This document shows, piece by piece, positions 63,201 to 64,000 of a stretch of DNA of 64,000 nucleotides. Position numbers and translations under genes: made by a program. This DNA comes from Varroa destructor (lineage: Eukaryota > Arthropoda > Arachnida > Mesostigmata > Varroidae), in the NCBI RefSeq assembly GCF_002443255.2, contig NW_019211454.1, positions 25,737,344 to 25,801,343 on the forward strand, read 5' to 3'. Position 1 is the first letter of the stretch. Every line of letters begins with the position of its first letter. The notes beneath the pieces were generated by a model. It made no database searches and was not told where the DNA came from. It saw only the letters and a program-made list of their open reading frames with translations.

Positions 63201-64000
63201 GGCTTGAAGCCTGCAGACGGCGTTCGCAGCCTTTGACGCGAACACATCTACTGCGCTAATGGCAGCCCTCCGTCTCTCTGGTCACGAGCACTTCACCAAC
63301 CCGCAAGCTACGAAATATAGTTTTCCTTATTTTGCCGTAGCCTTATTCTTCTTTTTATTTTCACCAACATTGCTACTTCTGTATCGTAGAAAGCGAAAAT
63401 AGTAGTCAGCAATGGTGGTGCAGAGGGATGATCGGCAGTAAGACGGTCAGCAGCTCCGGACGCTGAAAACAGCGCAGCGCTGACGGATGGAACAGCCGAT
63501 CAAACACATGGCTACAATATCTTCGAGCTTTGAAAGCGTCGCAGGAGGTTATGTTGTTACTGTCATTGTCTCAACCCTGTTCTCCTGTCAGTGTCCGCTG
63601 TCTGTACTTCATCAGTAGTAACGCTTCGTCACGCTTTCGCTGCCGCTGGGAATAAACTCGCGATGTTGGCTGACTGTCTGGCTGGCAACCTTTACTGTCT
63701 GTCTGGATGTCCTTCCCTGGCCATCTCGCAAAGCCAGTATTATCTAATTAACAAGAAAATGCCAAAACAGTATTGAAGAACTACTGCAAGCATTTCTTCT
63801 ATTGTGTTGAAAAGGAAAATGCATAGGGGCCAAATTGCGGGGTAAATGGTGTTTTACTATTGAGCCATGAATAGCCGCTAACCACAAACAAGTTTCGATT
63901 CTATTGGGAACTGCAATAAGCTGCTGCAGTAGAAAAAGCTCGAGAATCAATATCAGTTCCAATAGTAGAGAAAGACGTCGCGACTCAAGTCGTCGACACT

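Larger units (their letters stand above)
54860..64000. other. GC-richer repeat-laden region, no recognised gene
   Basis: It contains a CGGT tetranucleotide run (about 56052-56071), a TA run near 58911-58926 and a CTG run at 60238-60259. The frames are many but overlapping; the longest ATG frame is minus 61619-62038 (139 codons, cysteine-rich, no domain). A more AT-rich pocket lies at 56.6-57.6 kb and another at 58.5-59.1 kb. I see no exon pair with coherent splice phases, no tRNA and no transposon ends. Confidence 0.4.

Overview
This is nuclear DNA from an animal, most likely an arthropod. Long AT-rich stretches dense in poly(A), poly(T) and TA runs alternate with more GC-rich islands full of CAG/CTG, GTA, CCG and GT microsatellites. 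The convincing exons use GT-AG splice sites, and there is no bacterial gene packing. A parasitiform mite would fit the texture, but no marker in the window fixes the species.

Only two loci are well supported as protein-coding. (1) AK6 lies on the minus strand at 32032-32571: a complete intronless 179-aa adenylate kinase isoenzyme 6 (CINAP/Fap7 family), with its P-loop and the family motif DYHGCDFFP. (2) The 5' coding part of a probable transcription factor lies on the plus strand: an ATG exon at 28938-29345, a 522-bp GT-AG intron, and an exon at 29868-29976. It encodes acidic segments, a basic RRRKRRK cluster and two SUMOylation-type motifs (VKVEP and IKQEP, 14 residues apart). The DNA-binding part is not in the window or was not found. 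An ecdysone-receptor N-terminus is one hypothesis.

Layout: 1-4.6 kb is AT-rich, with a tRNA-like/SINE-like patch. 4.7-6.03 kb is a GC-rich island ending in a strong splice donor, perhaps a 5' leader exon. 6-10.3 kb is AT-rich. 10.3-13.7 kb is an island with a second tRNA-like patch, ending in a clean hairpin. 13.7-16.2 kb is AT-rich. 16.2-17.8 kb is an island. 17.8-28.8 kb is AT-rich, with a decayed TA-flanked inverted-repeat DNA transposon (22897-24087) and a frameshifted ORF remnant. 28.9-30 kb holds the transcription factor exons. 32-33 kb holds AK6 and its upstream region. 33.2-34.3 kb is AT-rich. 34.3-64 kb is mostly GC-richer, repeat-laden non-coding DNA, with a TATA promoter candidate at 40.03 kb near a small ORF, a hairpin cluster at 46.97-47.32 kb and a second TATA candidate at 54.82 kb.

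Most of the window therefore looks like introns or intergenic regulatory DNA around one regulatory gene, with housekeeping AK6 on the opposite strand. No CRISPR array, rRNA, convincing functional tRNA or new multi-gene system was seen. The best leads are the transcription factor N-terminus, the transposon, the 47-kb hairpins and the 40-kb promoter with its ORF.
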